From JAVBOW01 sp031550125 (GTDB lineage: Bacteria > Bacteroidota > Bacteroidia > Bacteroidales > Rikenellaceae), in NCBI GenBank assembly GCA_031550125.1, contig JAVBOW010000019.1, positions 62,001 through 126,000 of the forward strand: DNA of 64,000 bases, read 5' to 3'. The translations under genes and the position numbers were made by a program. The notes beneath the pieces are model-generated. The model was given only the letters and a program-made list of their open reading frames with translations, did no database searches and was not told where the DNA came from. Every line of letters starts with the position of its first letter. The stretch's first letter is position 1. Shown here one piece after another: positions 17,127-25,507 of the stretch.

Positions 17127-18134
17127 CTATTTGCCGCTTCTGATGAACCTGTCGTATCCTGCGGCCACCTCGTCCACCGATCTGGGTACAGACCCGTCCA
17201 TATACGCAAGGGCCGCCCGTTGTTTCCGGAGCAGAAGTTCGGCATCGTCCAGTACGGCCTCCAGCGGGCGTTCGCTTATATCGACCGTCGCTTCGGCCAG
17301 ATCGGCGGTGGTGAACCGTCCGAAATTGGTGGCCACGACCGCGCCGTTGAGCATGGAGGCGAGCGCCGAACCGCGGCGCTCCGATATTCCGTCGGGATAG
17401 GGCAGGTAAGCCACCTTGGAGTCGTTGAGCAGCAGTGATATATCGCGATCGCTCAGATTCAGGCGTATCTCTATTCCCGCCTCGGCGCACATAGCCTTCA
17501 CGGTCTCGAAATAATCTTCGAAGCCGTCGGGGATCATGCCGGCCAGCACCGCCTTGCGGCCGCCTTTCATCCGGGATACGTCGCTCACGAACTGTTCTAT
17601 GCCCTTGACGGGAAATATAAGCCCGAAATTGACTACGTCCACCGTACGCTCAGCCGTCGGCTTGAGGTTTCCTGCAGACTCTATCTGTGAAAATATTTTG
17701 ACGACAGCGGAGCGGCACGCGGCGAAAGGTATCCTTTTGACGGCATATTCACGCTCGTATACATTGGTAAATATAAGCCTGTTGGCCGAAACGAGTATCA
17801 GCACCTCGGCCAGATAGCCCTTCAGCGTCTTTTGCGACTGTTCGTGTATTATGGCTCCGAAACGCTTGCGCGTGAACCACGAGTAATATATACTAAGAAG
17901 GTGCGGCACCAGGCTGCGGCCATACCCCTGGGTGGGGTATTGCATCAGGATATATTTAGCGCCGGAGGCGTCTATGGCCCGGATATGCCTGCGCAGGCTG
18001 CCAAGGCTCCAGTCCCTGCTGTAGTACATATCCCAGCCCTGGGCCGTAGGCGTACCCATCAGAAGGTTAACGCCATAACCCACCCCGCACACATCGGGCG
18101 GGTAGGCTCCCGTAATCATTATAAAATCTTTCAT
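17127..18134 (-). CDS. Glycosyltransferase, GT4-like
   Basis: 335 residues with no signal peptide or membrane helix. The start MKDFIMITGAYPPDVCGVGYG is typical of GT-B enzymes (sugar-nucleotide transferases with a Gly-rich N-terminal loop). The C-terminal half has the pattern VVNFGLIFPVKGIEQF and a late acidic/GS region, SERRGSALASMLNGAVVAT, in the place of the E-x7-E donor site; the glutamates are not in the canonical spacing. It is the first gene of the heptose/export transcript and has its own promoter upstream, so it may add the heptose or a sugar close to it. Donor and acceptor cannot be read from sequence. Confidence 0.8.
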   Translation of the reverse strand: MKDFIMITGAYPPDVCGVGYGVNLLMGTPTAQGWDMYYSRDWSLGSLRRHIRAIDASGAKYILMQYPTQGYGRSLVPHLLSIYYSWFTRKRFGAIIHEQSQKTLKGYLAEVLILVSANRLIFTNVYEREYAVKRIPFAACRSAVVKIFSQIESAGNLKPTAERTVDVVNFGLIFPVKGIEQFVSDVSRMKGGRKAVLAGMIPDGFEDYFETVKAMCAEAGIEIRLNLSDRDISLLLNDSKVAYLPYPDGISERRGSALASMLNGAVVATNFGRFTTADLAEATVDISERPLEAVLDDAELLLRKQRAALAYMDGSVPRSVDEVAAGYDRFIRSGK

Positions 18135-18165
18135 CAGGCTTCAGATAGTCCGTTTGCAAGCGCCG

Positions 18166-18173
18166 CAAAAGTA
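18166..18173 (-). promoter_or_regulatory. -7 box for the heptose/export transcript
   Basis: On the minus strand TACTTTTG, a match to TAnnTTTG, 31 bases before the ATG at 18134. The -33 element is not clear. It implies that the genes from 18134 to 9986 can be transcribed separately from the upstream glycan genes. Confidence 0.5.
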
Positions 18174-18226
18174 ATAGATTATGTCTTAATTTCCTAACCG
18201 AATCATCGCATGCGTCCCGGCGCTGC

Positions 18227-18255
18227 AAAAACGGCGGCGGCCGAGCAACGCCCGG
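18227..18255 (-). terminator. Possible terminator after the glycosyltransferase at 18259
   Basis: On the minus strand CCGGGC-GTT-GCTCGG forms a 6-bp stem, followed after nine bases by GTTTTTG. The stem is short and the U-run is displaced, so this is a weak call. Confidence 0.3.
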
Positions 18256-18258
18256 CGT

Positions 18259-19080
18259 CTATCGCAGGCCGGCTCCGGCGGTGAACCGCCTGTTGAGCGC
18301 CTTCCGCCCGCCGTCGAACATCCAGCCCCACTTATTGAAATACTTAACGGCCGAAGTCATATGGTATTTGAGCAATTTGGAGCTGTTGTACGACCCTTTC
18401 CTGTAGTCGTGCCTTACGACGGCCCCAGGAAAGAAGGCGGTACGGGCCACGGCGTGCGTGCGGCGGCAAAGGTCCACGTCCTCCATATACATGAAAAACC
18501 GCTCGTCGAAACCGTCCAGGCGCTCCAGCGCCGAGGTGCGGAAAAACATGAAACATCCCGACAGCGAGGGAACGCCGAAATGCGTCCGGCCATAGTCCAT
18601 GCCGCGCAGCTCGTACATATCGTTGCGCCTGTCCGCCCCCGGCAGAGGGGCGAGGAAACGGCGGAAGATAAGATCGGCCGGCGAGGGAAGCAGTTTGCAA
18701 AGGTATTGCGTCTCCCCTCCGGGGTATATGACCTTGGGCATCGCCAGGCCCACATCCGGATTGGCGTCCATAAAACCGGCCAACAGCTCCAGCGTCCCCG
18801 GCTCGAAACTTATGTCGGGATTCACAACGACATGGTAATCCGATCCAGCCGCCCGGGAGAGGCGTATGGCGATATTGTGTCCCGCGCCATAGCCCACGTT
18901 GCCGTGTCCGTGTATATATTCCACACGGGGCGACAACCCCGCGGAGAAATCGCGCAAATCGCCGTCGGGACCGTTATCAACCACGTAGATCCTGTCCGCG
19001 GCGCAGGCGTGGCAACAGCCAAGTACTGCGGCAAGCTCCTCGCGGCCGCTGTTATATATCACTATCGATGCCGTAATCAT
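18259..19080 (-). CDS. Glycosyltransferase family 2, WbbL (rhamnosyltransferase)-like
   Basis: 273 residues, GT-A fold. The N-terminus ITASIVIYNSGREEL and VVDNGPDG bind the nucleotide; VVVNPDISFEPG replaces the DxD motif by N-P-D, as in WbbL-type rhamnosyltransferases; FMYMEDVDLCRR supplies the acidic catalytic region. No membrane helix is evident. It is the last gene of the upstream half of the first glycan locus; its start overlaps the stop of the preceding GT4 gene by 4 bases. A deoxysugar donor would fit the epimerase in the same operon, but the specificity is inferred. Confidence 0.88.
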   Translation of the reverse strand: MITASIVIYNSGREELAAVLGCCHACAADRIYVVDNGPDGDLRDFSAGLSPRVEYIHGHGNVGYGAGHNIAIRLSRAAGSDYHVVVNPDISFEPGTLELLAGFMDANPDVGLAMPKVIYPGGETQYLCKLLPSPADLIFRRFLAPLPGADRRNDMYELRGMDYGRTHFGVPSLSGCFMFFRTSALERLDGFDERFFMYMEDVDLCRRTHAVARTAFFPGAVVRHDYRKGSYNSSKLLKYHMTSAVKYFNKWGWMFDGGRKALNRRFTAGAGLR

Positions 19081-20231
19081 TGCATTCGTTTTAAAAGGTC
19101 GAGGAATTTATCGGTCTGAACGGCGGGATCGAAATCCCTGGTACGGGCTTCGGTATTGGCTTCAAGCTCCATGCGGCGCGAGAGGAAGCTCTCCATGGCC
19201 TCGGCGATACGGTCGGTATCGTATGGGTCCACCAGTATGCCCGCGTTTCCCACAACCTCAGGGATGGAGGAGACGTTGGAGGCGACGCACGCCTTGCCAT
19301 GGTAGAAACCTTCCAGCGGAGGGATGCCGAAACCCTCATAATAACTCACGTACACCACACCCAGACACCGTTCGAAAATCTTGGCAAGGTTAGTGTCGTC
19401 CACGTAGCCCGTAAACGTCACGTCGCGCATAAGGCCGAGCCGGCGGGCCAGCTCGAATATCGATTCGTAATTCCACCCCTTGCCTCCCACCACGCACAGG
19501 CGGCAGCCGGGATGGCCGTCGGCGAATTTACGGAAGGCCTTGAGCAGGCCCTCTATATTCTTACCGGGCTGAAGCGTGGCCACGGTCAGGAAATAATCGC
19601 CAGCCATATCTATCTCCGTCCCGTCGGCGGCCTTGATCACCGGATCGGACGAAAGGGCGTCGCGCCTTATGGCCGGCTCTCCCTCAGGTATGAAATTATA
19701 TATGACGCTTATCTTCGACGGATCCACGCCCAGGAAATTCTCAAGATCCTGCTTGCTGTTGCGCGACACGGTGACGATATGGTCGCACCGGCGGGCGACG
19801 GCCCTGGTGAGCGCCTTTAGGTACAACAGTTTGAGCCGTCCGTATTTTTTCGGGAAAACGAAGGGAAGCAGGTCGTGGATGGTCTGTATCTTATATGCCC
19901 GGCCGAAGAACGGCATGGAGATGGACGACGGGGAGAAAAGCGCGCCGGCCTTTTTCATATAGAGATAAAAAAGCGTCTGCTCGAAGAGCGTACGCGCGAA
20001 AGCCGACCGAAGCGAAGGCACGCGGACTATCTCCAGCGAGCAATTCTCCGGCAGGCGCAGATCCGGCACAGACAAGTGCTTCTGTATATAGACGACAATA
20101 TGCAGACCCGACAGGTCGCTCCGGCCCATCTGCACGAACAGGCGGCGCATGAACACGAACGTACCCACGGCCCTCGTATCGTGAAACGAGATCAAGTTGA
20201 AAGCTATAGTCTTTTTTACGTCCGCAGCCAT
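19077..20231 (-). CDS. Glycosyltransferase family 4 (mannosyltransferase-like)
   Basis: 384 residues, GT-B fold. The C-terminal donor domain has GFGIPPLEGFYHGKACVAS with the E-x7-E arrangement and SNVSSIPEVVGNAGILVDPYD, characteristic of GT4 mannosyl- and glucosyltransferases such as WbaZ/MtfA. A central IYNFIPEGE segment precedes the donor domain. It overlaps the next gene (ATGA) and follows the EpsG-type polymerase by 7 bases, so it is translated with the glycan assembly genes. It probably adds one sugar of the repeat unit at the cytosolic face. Confidence 0.9.
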   Translation of the reverse strand: MAADVKKTIAFNLISFHDTRAVGTFVFMRRLFVQMGRSDLSGLHIVVYIQKHLSVPDLRLPENCSLEIVRVPSLRSAFARTLFEQTLFYLYMKKAGALFSPSSISMPFFGRAYKIQTIHDLLPFVFPKKYGRLKLLYLKALTRAVARRCDHIVTVSRNSKQDLENFLGVDPSKISVIYNFIPEGEPAIRRDALSSDPVIKAADGTEIDMAGDYFLTVATLQPGKNIEGLLKAFRKFADGHPGCRLCVVGGKGWNYESIFELARRLGLMRDVTFTGYVDDTNLAKIFERCLGVVYVSYYEGFGIPPLEGFYHGKACVASNVSSIPEVVGNAGILVDPYDTDRIAEAMESFLSRRMELEANTEARTRDFDPAVQTDKFLDLLKRMQ

Positions 20232-20238
20232 AGATCCG

Positions 20239-21417
20239 TTATCTGTTTAGTATGCGCTGCGAATATCTGTCGAATATCTCGCGGCGCTCGGCATAGGACT
20301 TCGCCCCCGTAAGCACGTTATCGTACCGGTAAAGGGGAAATTTAGTCAGCCCCACCATTTTAAAATTGAAATATAGCATCATGGCCGCTATAAGCACCAT
20401 GCGGTTGACGCGCAGTTCCGATACGGCTATGATCGAAGGCCATAGTATCCAGTAGGCGCAGGCGAACAGAAGCCCCACCCTTATGCTGATGATGGAAAAT
20501 TCGCTGAAAAAGAAGAACGATATGAAATAGCAGATGAAAAGGTTGATGAAAATGGCGTTACGCCTGCCCGCCCGCAGCAGTTGCGGATAGTAGAGGATAA
20601 GTAGCGCGGCCGACCCCAGGCGCTCGATCAGGCCTATGGATATGCCGTAGGAGTTGCCGAAAACCGGATTATCCAGATAAACCTCTATCATGAACCGGAG
20701 CTTTCCCCCGGCTATACCGGCGATAAACTTCATGACGGGCAGCAGGAATTCGATTCGCAGGAAGAACACCGCCGCGCCCACGGCGAATATGGCCATGGCC
20801 GCCGTGCGGGGCATGGCCCTGTGCAGGAAAAAGTAGAGCGGCAGGTACAGGGCGGAAGAGAGGTGGAACAGGCAGCCGGCGAGGTTGAGCAGAAAGAACG
20901 GCAGCGGACGCCGCTCCTCGACGTATCTTATCGAAACGAGGAAAAACATTATGCTCATGCAGTTCCTCAAGGTATCCACTTCCAACCCGAAACCTCCCAT
21001 TGCAAAGAAAACGACGAAACCGAAAGCGTGGAATCCCTCGGGCGCATACCGCTTAAGGAAAAGGCTGAGCAGCCACACGTGTACCACCGAATTGACCAGC
21101 ACGAAAACATGGTAGCCCAACGAGAGCTGCCTGAAAGCGGACATCAGCACGACAAAGCCCGGCTCGGTGCCGAAAGCCCCGGGGCGCAGTTTGAAAAGGC
21201 CCGGCGTATCGTGATACCACTGGTAATAGTTCGTCCAGTCCCAGCCTATAAAGCCGCGGAAACCGAAAAACAACACGTACACGGCGGCGCAGGCGGCCAT
21301 CACCCGCGGCAGTACCGCCGGATTATCCCTGCCCCGCTGCTCCACGACCGCCAGCGCGAAATACGCCAGCAGCAGGATAAGGTAGGGGATGGAATATGTC
21401 GTGTCTATGAATTGCAT
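20239..21417 (-). CDS. EpsG-family polysaccharide polymerase
   Basis: 392 residues with about ten hydrophobic helices (YLILLLAYFALAVVEQRG at the N-terminus; others around 90, 135, 165, 190, 220, 265, 300, 320 and 335). The first helix followed by FFGFRGFIGWDWTNYY is the characteristic start of EpsG/Wzy-like proteins, which polymerise undecaprenol-linked repeat units. It is the only polymerase-like protein of this locus. Its start lies inside the 3' end of the preceding glycosyltransferase (13-base overlap), and the next gene follows after 7 bases. Confidence 0.85.
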   Translation of the reverse strand: MQFIDTTYSIPYLILLLAYFALAVVEQRGRDNPAVLPRVMAACAAVYVLFFGFRGFIGWDWTNYYQWYHDTPGLFKLRPGAFGTEPGFVVLMSAFRQLSLGYHVFVLVNSVVHVWLLSLFLKRYAPEGFHAFGFVVFFAMGGFGLEVDTLRNCMSIMFFLVSIRYVEERRPLPFFLLNLAGCLFHLSSALYLPLYFFLHRAMPRTAAMAIFAVGAAVFFLRIEFLLPVMKFIAGIAGGKLRFMIEVYLDNPVFGNSYGISIGLIERLGSAALLILYYPQLLRAGRRNAIFINLFICYFISFFFFSEFSIISIRVGLLFACAYWILWPSIIAVSELRVNRMVLIAAMMLYFNFKMVGLTKFPLYRYDNVLTGAKSYAERREIFDRYSQRILNR

Positions 21418-22325
21418 CGGCCCTGTCGGCTAACTTTCATTTTCATACCGTCGCGATACGCCCTGCGGACTATGGCGCGCTGGGCGGCGGACATGGTAAA
21501 ACTTTTGCGCAGCAGATAGTTGACGGCCCAGAAACCGTAAACGGCGCATCGACGCGCGAAAGAGAAATGCTTGCGCGCGAAATAAACAGCGTTGCGGTGG
21601 AAATAGTAGATCGTGAAATCGCCGCCCCATCCGCCGGTAGAAGTACTCTCCTTGTGCCACAGGCGCGAAGAGTGGATATAAACGAGTTTTTCGTCGCCGC
21701 GTACCGTAGCACGCCACACGAAATCGGTATCGTCGTAATAGACGAAATAAGACTCGTCCATCATACCCACGCGGCCGAAGACCGCCGCGTCGATCAGCAT
21801 AAAGCAGGTGGGGGCATAGTCGGTGGCGCCCGAAACGTCACGCTGCCCCCTGTCCTCTTCGCGTAATCCCAGATGGGCCGTCACGCCGCGCATCATGTCC
21901 CACACGCCTCCGGCGGCCCATATCAACCCCGTGTCGTGGAAATAAATCTTTGGGACGGCCATAGACGCCCCGGCCGCCGTCATGCCCGCATAAAGGGCCT
22001 CTATGGTGGAAGGCTCCAGCACTACGTCGTTATTGGAAAGCAGCACGCAGCCGCAGCCATCCTCAAGGGCGCGTCGTATGCCCGTATTGTTGCCCCTGGC
22101 CACCCCCCCGTTGTCGGGTTCGGGGACGACCACCGTCCGGAAAGGCGCTTCGGCGGCCAGGGCGCGGGCCTTGGCCAGCGACCCGTCGGGCGACGCGTTG
22201 TCCACGACGTAAAGCGTGAACTCTTTATAGGTCTGGACGCCGAGGGTGGCGAAAAACTCGTCAAGCACCTTTTCGCTGTTGTACAGCACGGTGACTATTC
22301 CTATGTGCGGGCGGGTTGCGGACAT
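21405..22325 (-). CDS. Glycosyltransferase family 2
   Basis: 306 residues. GT-A motifs: IGIVTVLYNSEKVLDEFF at the start, YVVDNASPDGS, LLSNNDVVLEPS in place of DxD and YFVYYDDTDFVWRA as acidic acceptor region. This combination is usual for rhamnosyl- or related transferases of O-antigen and capsule loci. A hydrophobic stretch near 255-275 (CAVYGFWAVNYLL) could attach it to the membrane. It sits between the epimerase gene (7 bases upstream) and the polymerase (overlapping). Confidence 0.88.
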   Translation of the reverse strand: MSATRPHIGIVTVLYNSEKVLDEFFATLGVQTYKEFTLYVVDNASPDGSLAKARALAAEAPFRTVVVPEPDNGGVARGNNTGIRRALEDGCGCVLLSNNDVVLEPSTIEALYAGMTAAGASMAVPKIYFHDTGLIWAAGGVWDMMRGVTAHLGLREEDRGQRDVSGATDYAPTCFMLIDAAVFGRVGMMDESYFVYYDDTDFVWRATVRGDEKLVYIHSSRLWHKESTSTGGWGGDFTIYYFHRNAVYFARKHFSFARRCAVYGFWAVNYLLRKSFTMSAAQRAIVRRAYRDGMKMKVSRQGRCNS

Positions 22326-22332
22326 GGCTGCG

Positions 22333-23472
22333 TTATTTGTAAAGGCCCCTGGCCTTCATCTCCTCTATGCTGCGGTCGTATCCGTCCTCCCGCACGGCCT
22401 GGCCCTCCACCCAACGGGCGAACGCGCCTATGCCGGCATCGAAGCTCCACTTCGGACGGAAACTGAGCAATTCCTCCGCCAGCGTTATGTCGGCGTAATT
22501 ATGGCGTATATCGCCCACGCGGAAATTGCCGCTTACGTTAAGCTGCACGTCGACGCCGTAACGCGACACCAGCGTGCGGGCCACGGTAAGCACGTCGGTA
22601 GCCGCGCCCGTACCCACGTTGAAAGAGCGGCCTGCGGCCTGCTCCCTCTCCAGGCCGAGGATGGTGGCCTCCACCACGTCGTCTATGTAGACGAAGTCGC
22701 GGCTCTCCATGCCGTCCTCGAAGATATTTATCGGGTTGCCGTTCTTTATGCGGGTCGAGAATATCGACAGGATGCCCGTATAGGGATTCGAAAGGGACTG
22801 GCCCGGGCCATAGACGTTCTGATAGCGGAAAGCCACCGGCTCGATGCCTATTGAAGGACACACGCACATTACCAGCTGCTCCTGAACCTGTTTGGTGATG
22901 CCGTAGACCGACGTGGGATGGATGGCCGAATCCTCCGTGGTGCCGACAAGTTTAAGCGGATCCGCCACGCCGGGGCAATGGCACTCGAAATCGCCGCGGG
23001 CCATATCCTCCGCGCTGCGGCTGAGCGGATAGACGAAGCTCCCGTCGGGGGCCTGGTAGCGCCCCTCGCCGTAGATGGCCCTCGAAGAGGCCACGACCAC
23101 CCGTTTGACGCCGTGTCCGCCGCCGGCAAGGATGTCGAGCATAAGGGACGTGCCGCCTATGTTGACGTCGGTATATCGCCCTATCTGGTACATAGACTGC
23201 CCCGTACCCGTCTCGGCGGCGAGGTGGACGACGGCCCACGCACCCTCCAGCGCCTCGGCCCAGTCGCCGCGCGAGGCCACGGAGCCTTTAATGAAACGCA
23301 CCTTCCCGCGGATGGAGTTATAAAGCGGCGAATCCGCCTCGGGATCGCGACCATGGATCTGCTCCGAAAGGCTGTCCAGAACGGTTACGTCGTAGCCTTT
23401 GCCTATAAGTTTCAGCGCCAGGTTGGAGCCGATGAAGCCGGCCCCTCCTGTTATCAGGACTCTTTTTCCCAT
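22333..23472 (-). CDS. SDR-type nucleotide-sugar epimerase, dTDP-L-rhamnose 4-epimerase-like
   Basis: 379 residues, extended short-chain dehydrogenase. NAD-binding motif GGAGFIGSN (residues 9-17), then LDSLSEQIHG, GQSMYQIGRYTDVN and VASSRAIYGEGRY, which match the dTDP-L-rhamnose 4-epimerase group; catalytic YGITK (Y-x3-K) follows near 190. An inserted Cys-containing segment (DFECHCPGVADP) is also common in that group. Such an enzyme would give 6-deoxy-L-talose. No rmlABCD genes are visible, so the donor must be made elsewhere or the substrate differs. The acetyltransferase upstream overlaps its start by 19 bases. Confidence 0.82.
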   Translation of the reverse strand: MGKRVLITGGAGFIGSNLALKLIGKGYDVTVLDSLSEQIHGRDPEADSPLYNSIRGKVRFIKGSVASRGDWAEALEGAWAVVHLAAETGTGQSMYQIGRYTDVNIGGTSLMLDILAGGGHGVKRVVVASSRAIYGEGRYQAPDGSFVYPLSRSAEDMARGDFECHCPGVADPLKLVGTTEDSAIHPTSVYGITKQVQEQLVMCVCPSIGIEPVAFRYQNVYGPGQSLSNPYTGILSIFSTRIKNGNPINIFEDGMESRDFVYIDDVVEATILGLEREQAAGRSFNVGTGAATDVLTVARTLVSRYGVDVQLNVSGNFRVGDIRHNYADITLAEELLSFRPKWSFDAGIGAFARWVEGQAVREDGYDRSIEEMKARGLYK

Positions 23473-24050
23473 GTCCGTGTCGTAAAATTATATTTTCTTA
23501 TGATTTTGGCCGGACACCCCGAAACTACGCAATAGTCGGGCAGATCGCGTACAACCACCGAATTGGCCCCAACGACGACATGTCGGCCGATGGTGACGCC
23601 GGGAAGGATGACGGCATTGTTGAATATCTTGCAATCGGGACCTATCCTCACCGGATCGACCTCTATCTTCTGCCTTTCCACAGGCGTGTCTATATCCTCG
23701 TAGGGATGGCGTATATCGGTTATGGACACGTTGGCCGCTATGGCCGTATTATCGCCTATCGCTACGCTACGCGCACAGGTAAGGTGGAGGTTTTGCTCTA
23801 TCGAAACGCTGCTCCCCAGCGAAATGACGGGATCGAACGTCTCGCCGGCATAGCGTGTTATCCCCTCGATACGGCAATTCTTTCCCACCGACGCGCCGTC
23901 GCCGAGTTCTATATGGCGGGGCGTTATCTTCAGCGCCCGGGATATATAGCTCTTGCGGCCGGCCTTGCGGAGAAAGAAACGGTAACGGAGCGTGTAGTGC
24001 AACATGCCGCAATAATTGTAACGCAGTATTTTAACTATCAGTCTTTTCAT
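23454..24050 (-). CDS. Hexapeptide-repeat acyltransferase (acetyltransferase-like)
   Basis: 198 residues from the ATG at 24050, which forms ATGA with the flippase stop; the longer upstream frame lies inside the flippase gene. Left-handed beta-helix repeats (IELGDGASVGKNCRIEG, ISLGSSVSIEQNLHL, IGDNTAIAANVSI, VTIGRHVVVGANSVV) and the end segment DYCVVSGCPAKIIRKY put it in the WbbJ/maltose O-acetyltransferase family. It probably acetylates a sugar of the repeat unit with acetyl-CoA. It is followed by the overlapping epimerase gene. Confidence 0.88.
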   Translation of the reverse strand: MKRLIVKILRYNYCGMLHYTLRYRFFLRKAGRKSYISRALKITPRHIELGDGASVGKNCRIEGITRYAGETFDPVISLGSSVSIEQNLHLTCARSVAIGDNTAIAANVSITDIRHPYEDIDTPVERQKIEVDPVRIGPDCKIFNNAVILPGVTIGRHVVVGANSVVVRDLPDYCVVSGCPAKIIRKYNFTTRTWEKES

Positions 24051-25495
24051 ATTTTGATCCTGCCTGTCAGGCTGTCGGCCAGTTGCGCCAGCAACTGGTT
24101 CCTGGCGACGAAAAACTGCGCCGAGAAATAGGCCGCCGACGCAAACGTCATAAAAACACACAAAAATACAACATTGTTTTCAATTACGCCATTACATACG
24201 AAGTATAGCGCCACTATAAGCGACGAGTACAGCAACGCGACGCCCGCCTGCCGCCACGACAGCCTTACGCGGGTGAATTTATACACGAACAGCAGGTTGA
24301 GCGCCATCTGTACGGCTTCGGCAGCCACGGAAGTCGCCGCCGCGCCAACAGCGCCAAGTACGGGAATAAGCAGCAGGTTGGCCGTCAGCGAAAAAACGGC
24401 CGTAATGATGAGCACCGTCAGAAATTTAATCTCAAAACCCATAGCCATCAACACGTTAAGTGAAAAAAACGAATTGATCATGGCCAGGAATACTTTGAAG
24501 GAGAGTATCTGCATGGGAAGTATGCTTCCCGAAAATTCCCCGCCCAGGAAGAAAGGCACGAAACGCGGCGAGACCAGGCATAAGCCGATAGCGGCCGGCA
24601 CTATAAGCATCACCGTCAGATCGAATGCCTTTTGCAGAAGCTGATCGTTGGCCTTGTGGTCGTTCTTGTGGTAGTTGGCGGAAAGCCTCGGGATAAGTGC
24701 GGCGTTGATGGCTACGAAGGCCAGCACGATAAGCATGACTACCTTGTTGGCGGTGGTGAAATATCCTATCTCCTCATGGGTGGACAGAAAGCCGAGTATA
24801 ATCACGTCGAGCATGCCGAATATACTCGCCGCAGCGTTAGAGCCGAGGATGATGAACATGGGTTTGAGGTGCCTCCTCACGCTCAGGCCCCCAAAAGACA
24901 CGCGCAACCCGCGCCTGAGGGCGTATGTGAAGCTCCATATGTGCGGCCCGATAATGGCGATAGAGGAGATCAGGACGTAAGGAAGAATGTCGTCCCTGTG
25001 TTTGACGAAGATGAAAAGCGCGACCACCGACAATATCTTCGACACCAGGCCCTGTAAGGCGACGACGCGAAAATCCTCCGTCCCCTGGAAGTACCAGTAA
25101 ATGGAAACGGGAGTGGCGTAGAGGTACATGCCGGCGACGGCGAACAGTTTCCAGTCGCGCCTCAACTCCTCTATGGCGAAGATGCTGGCCAAATAGATGG
25201 TCGTAAGCGCGAGCGTGCTTATCAGCGTTATGCGGAACAGCTCCGAGAATATCCTGGAACAAGCCGCCTGATCATGCCTGTGTTTGGCTATCTCCCTGAC
25301 GCCATGTATGTTTATGCCTATGGCGGCAAATATTACGAAATAGCCCGCATAGGTTATGGTGAAATTGGCAAGCCCCACATTTGCCACCCCGAGTACCCGG
25401 GAGATATAAGGCACCGTGATGGCCGGTACGACCAGATTGAGCAGGCTGAGCGAGACGCTGTAGAATATATTCTTTCTTATAGTGTTCTGGCTCAT
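24047..25495 (-). CDS. Wzx-type polysaccharide flippase (locus 1)
   Basis: 482 residues with 12-14 predicted membrane helices and the MOP-superfamily layout: an N-terminal helix (NIFYSVSLSLLNLVVPAITV), then YISRVLGVANVGLANF and alternating loops. It should carry the lipid-linked repeat unit from the inner to the outer leaflet of the cytoplasmic membrane. It follows the initiating transferase by 12 bases and overlaps the acetyltransferase gene by 4. A second, different flippase is encoded at 43454-44908, so this one is probably dedicated to the first polymer. Confidence 0.93.
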   Translation of the reverse strand: MSQNTIRKNIFYSVSLSLLNLVVPAITVPYISRVLGVANVGLANFTITYAGYFVIFAAIGINIHGVREIAKHRHDQAACSRIFSELFRITLISTLALTTIYLASIFAIEELRRDWKLFAVAGMYLYATPVSIYWYFQGTEDFRVVALQGLVSKILSVVALFIFVKHRDDILPYVLISSIAIIGPHIWSFTYALRRGLRVSFGGLSVRRHLKPMFIILGSNAAASIFGMLDVIILGFLSTHEEIGYFTTANKVVMLIVLAFVAINAALIPRLSANYHKNDHKANDQLLQKAFDLTVMLIVPAAIGLCLVSPRFVPFFLGGEFSGSILPMQILSFKVFLAMINSFFSLNVLMAMGFEIKFLTVLIITAVFSLTANLLLIPVLGAVGAAATSVAAEAVQMALNLLFVYKFTRVRLSWRQAGVALLYSSLIVALYFVCNGVIENNVVFLCVFMTFASAAYFSAQFFVARNQLLAQLADSLTGRIKI

Positions 25496-25507
25496 GCGCC
25501 GGCCCTT

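Noticed and set aside
23454..24161. Longer form of the acyltransferase starting at 24161
   Set aside because: The extra 37 residues lie within the flippase gene and do not match the family; the ATG at 24050 gives the usual ATGA overlap.
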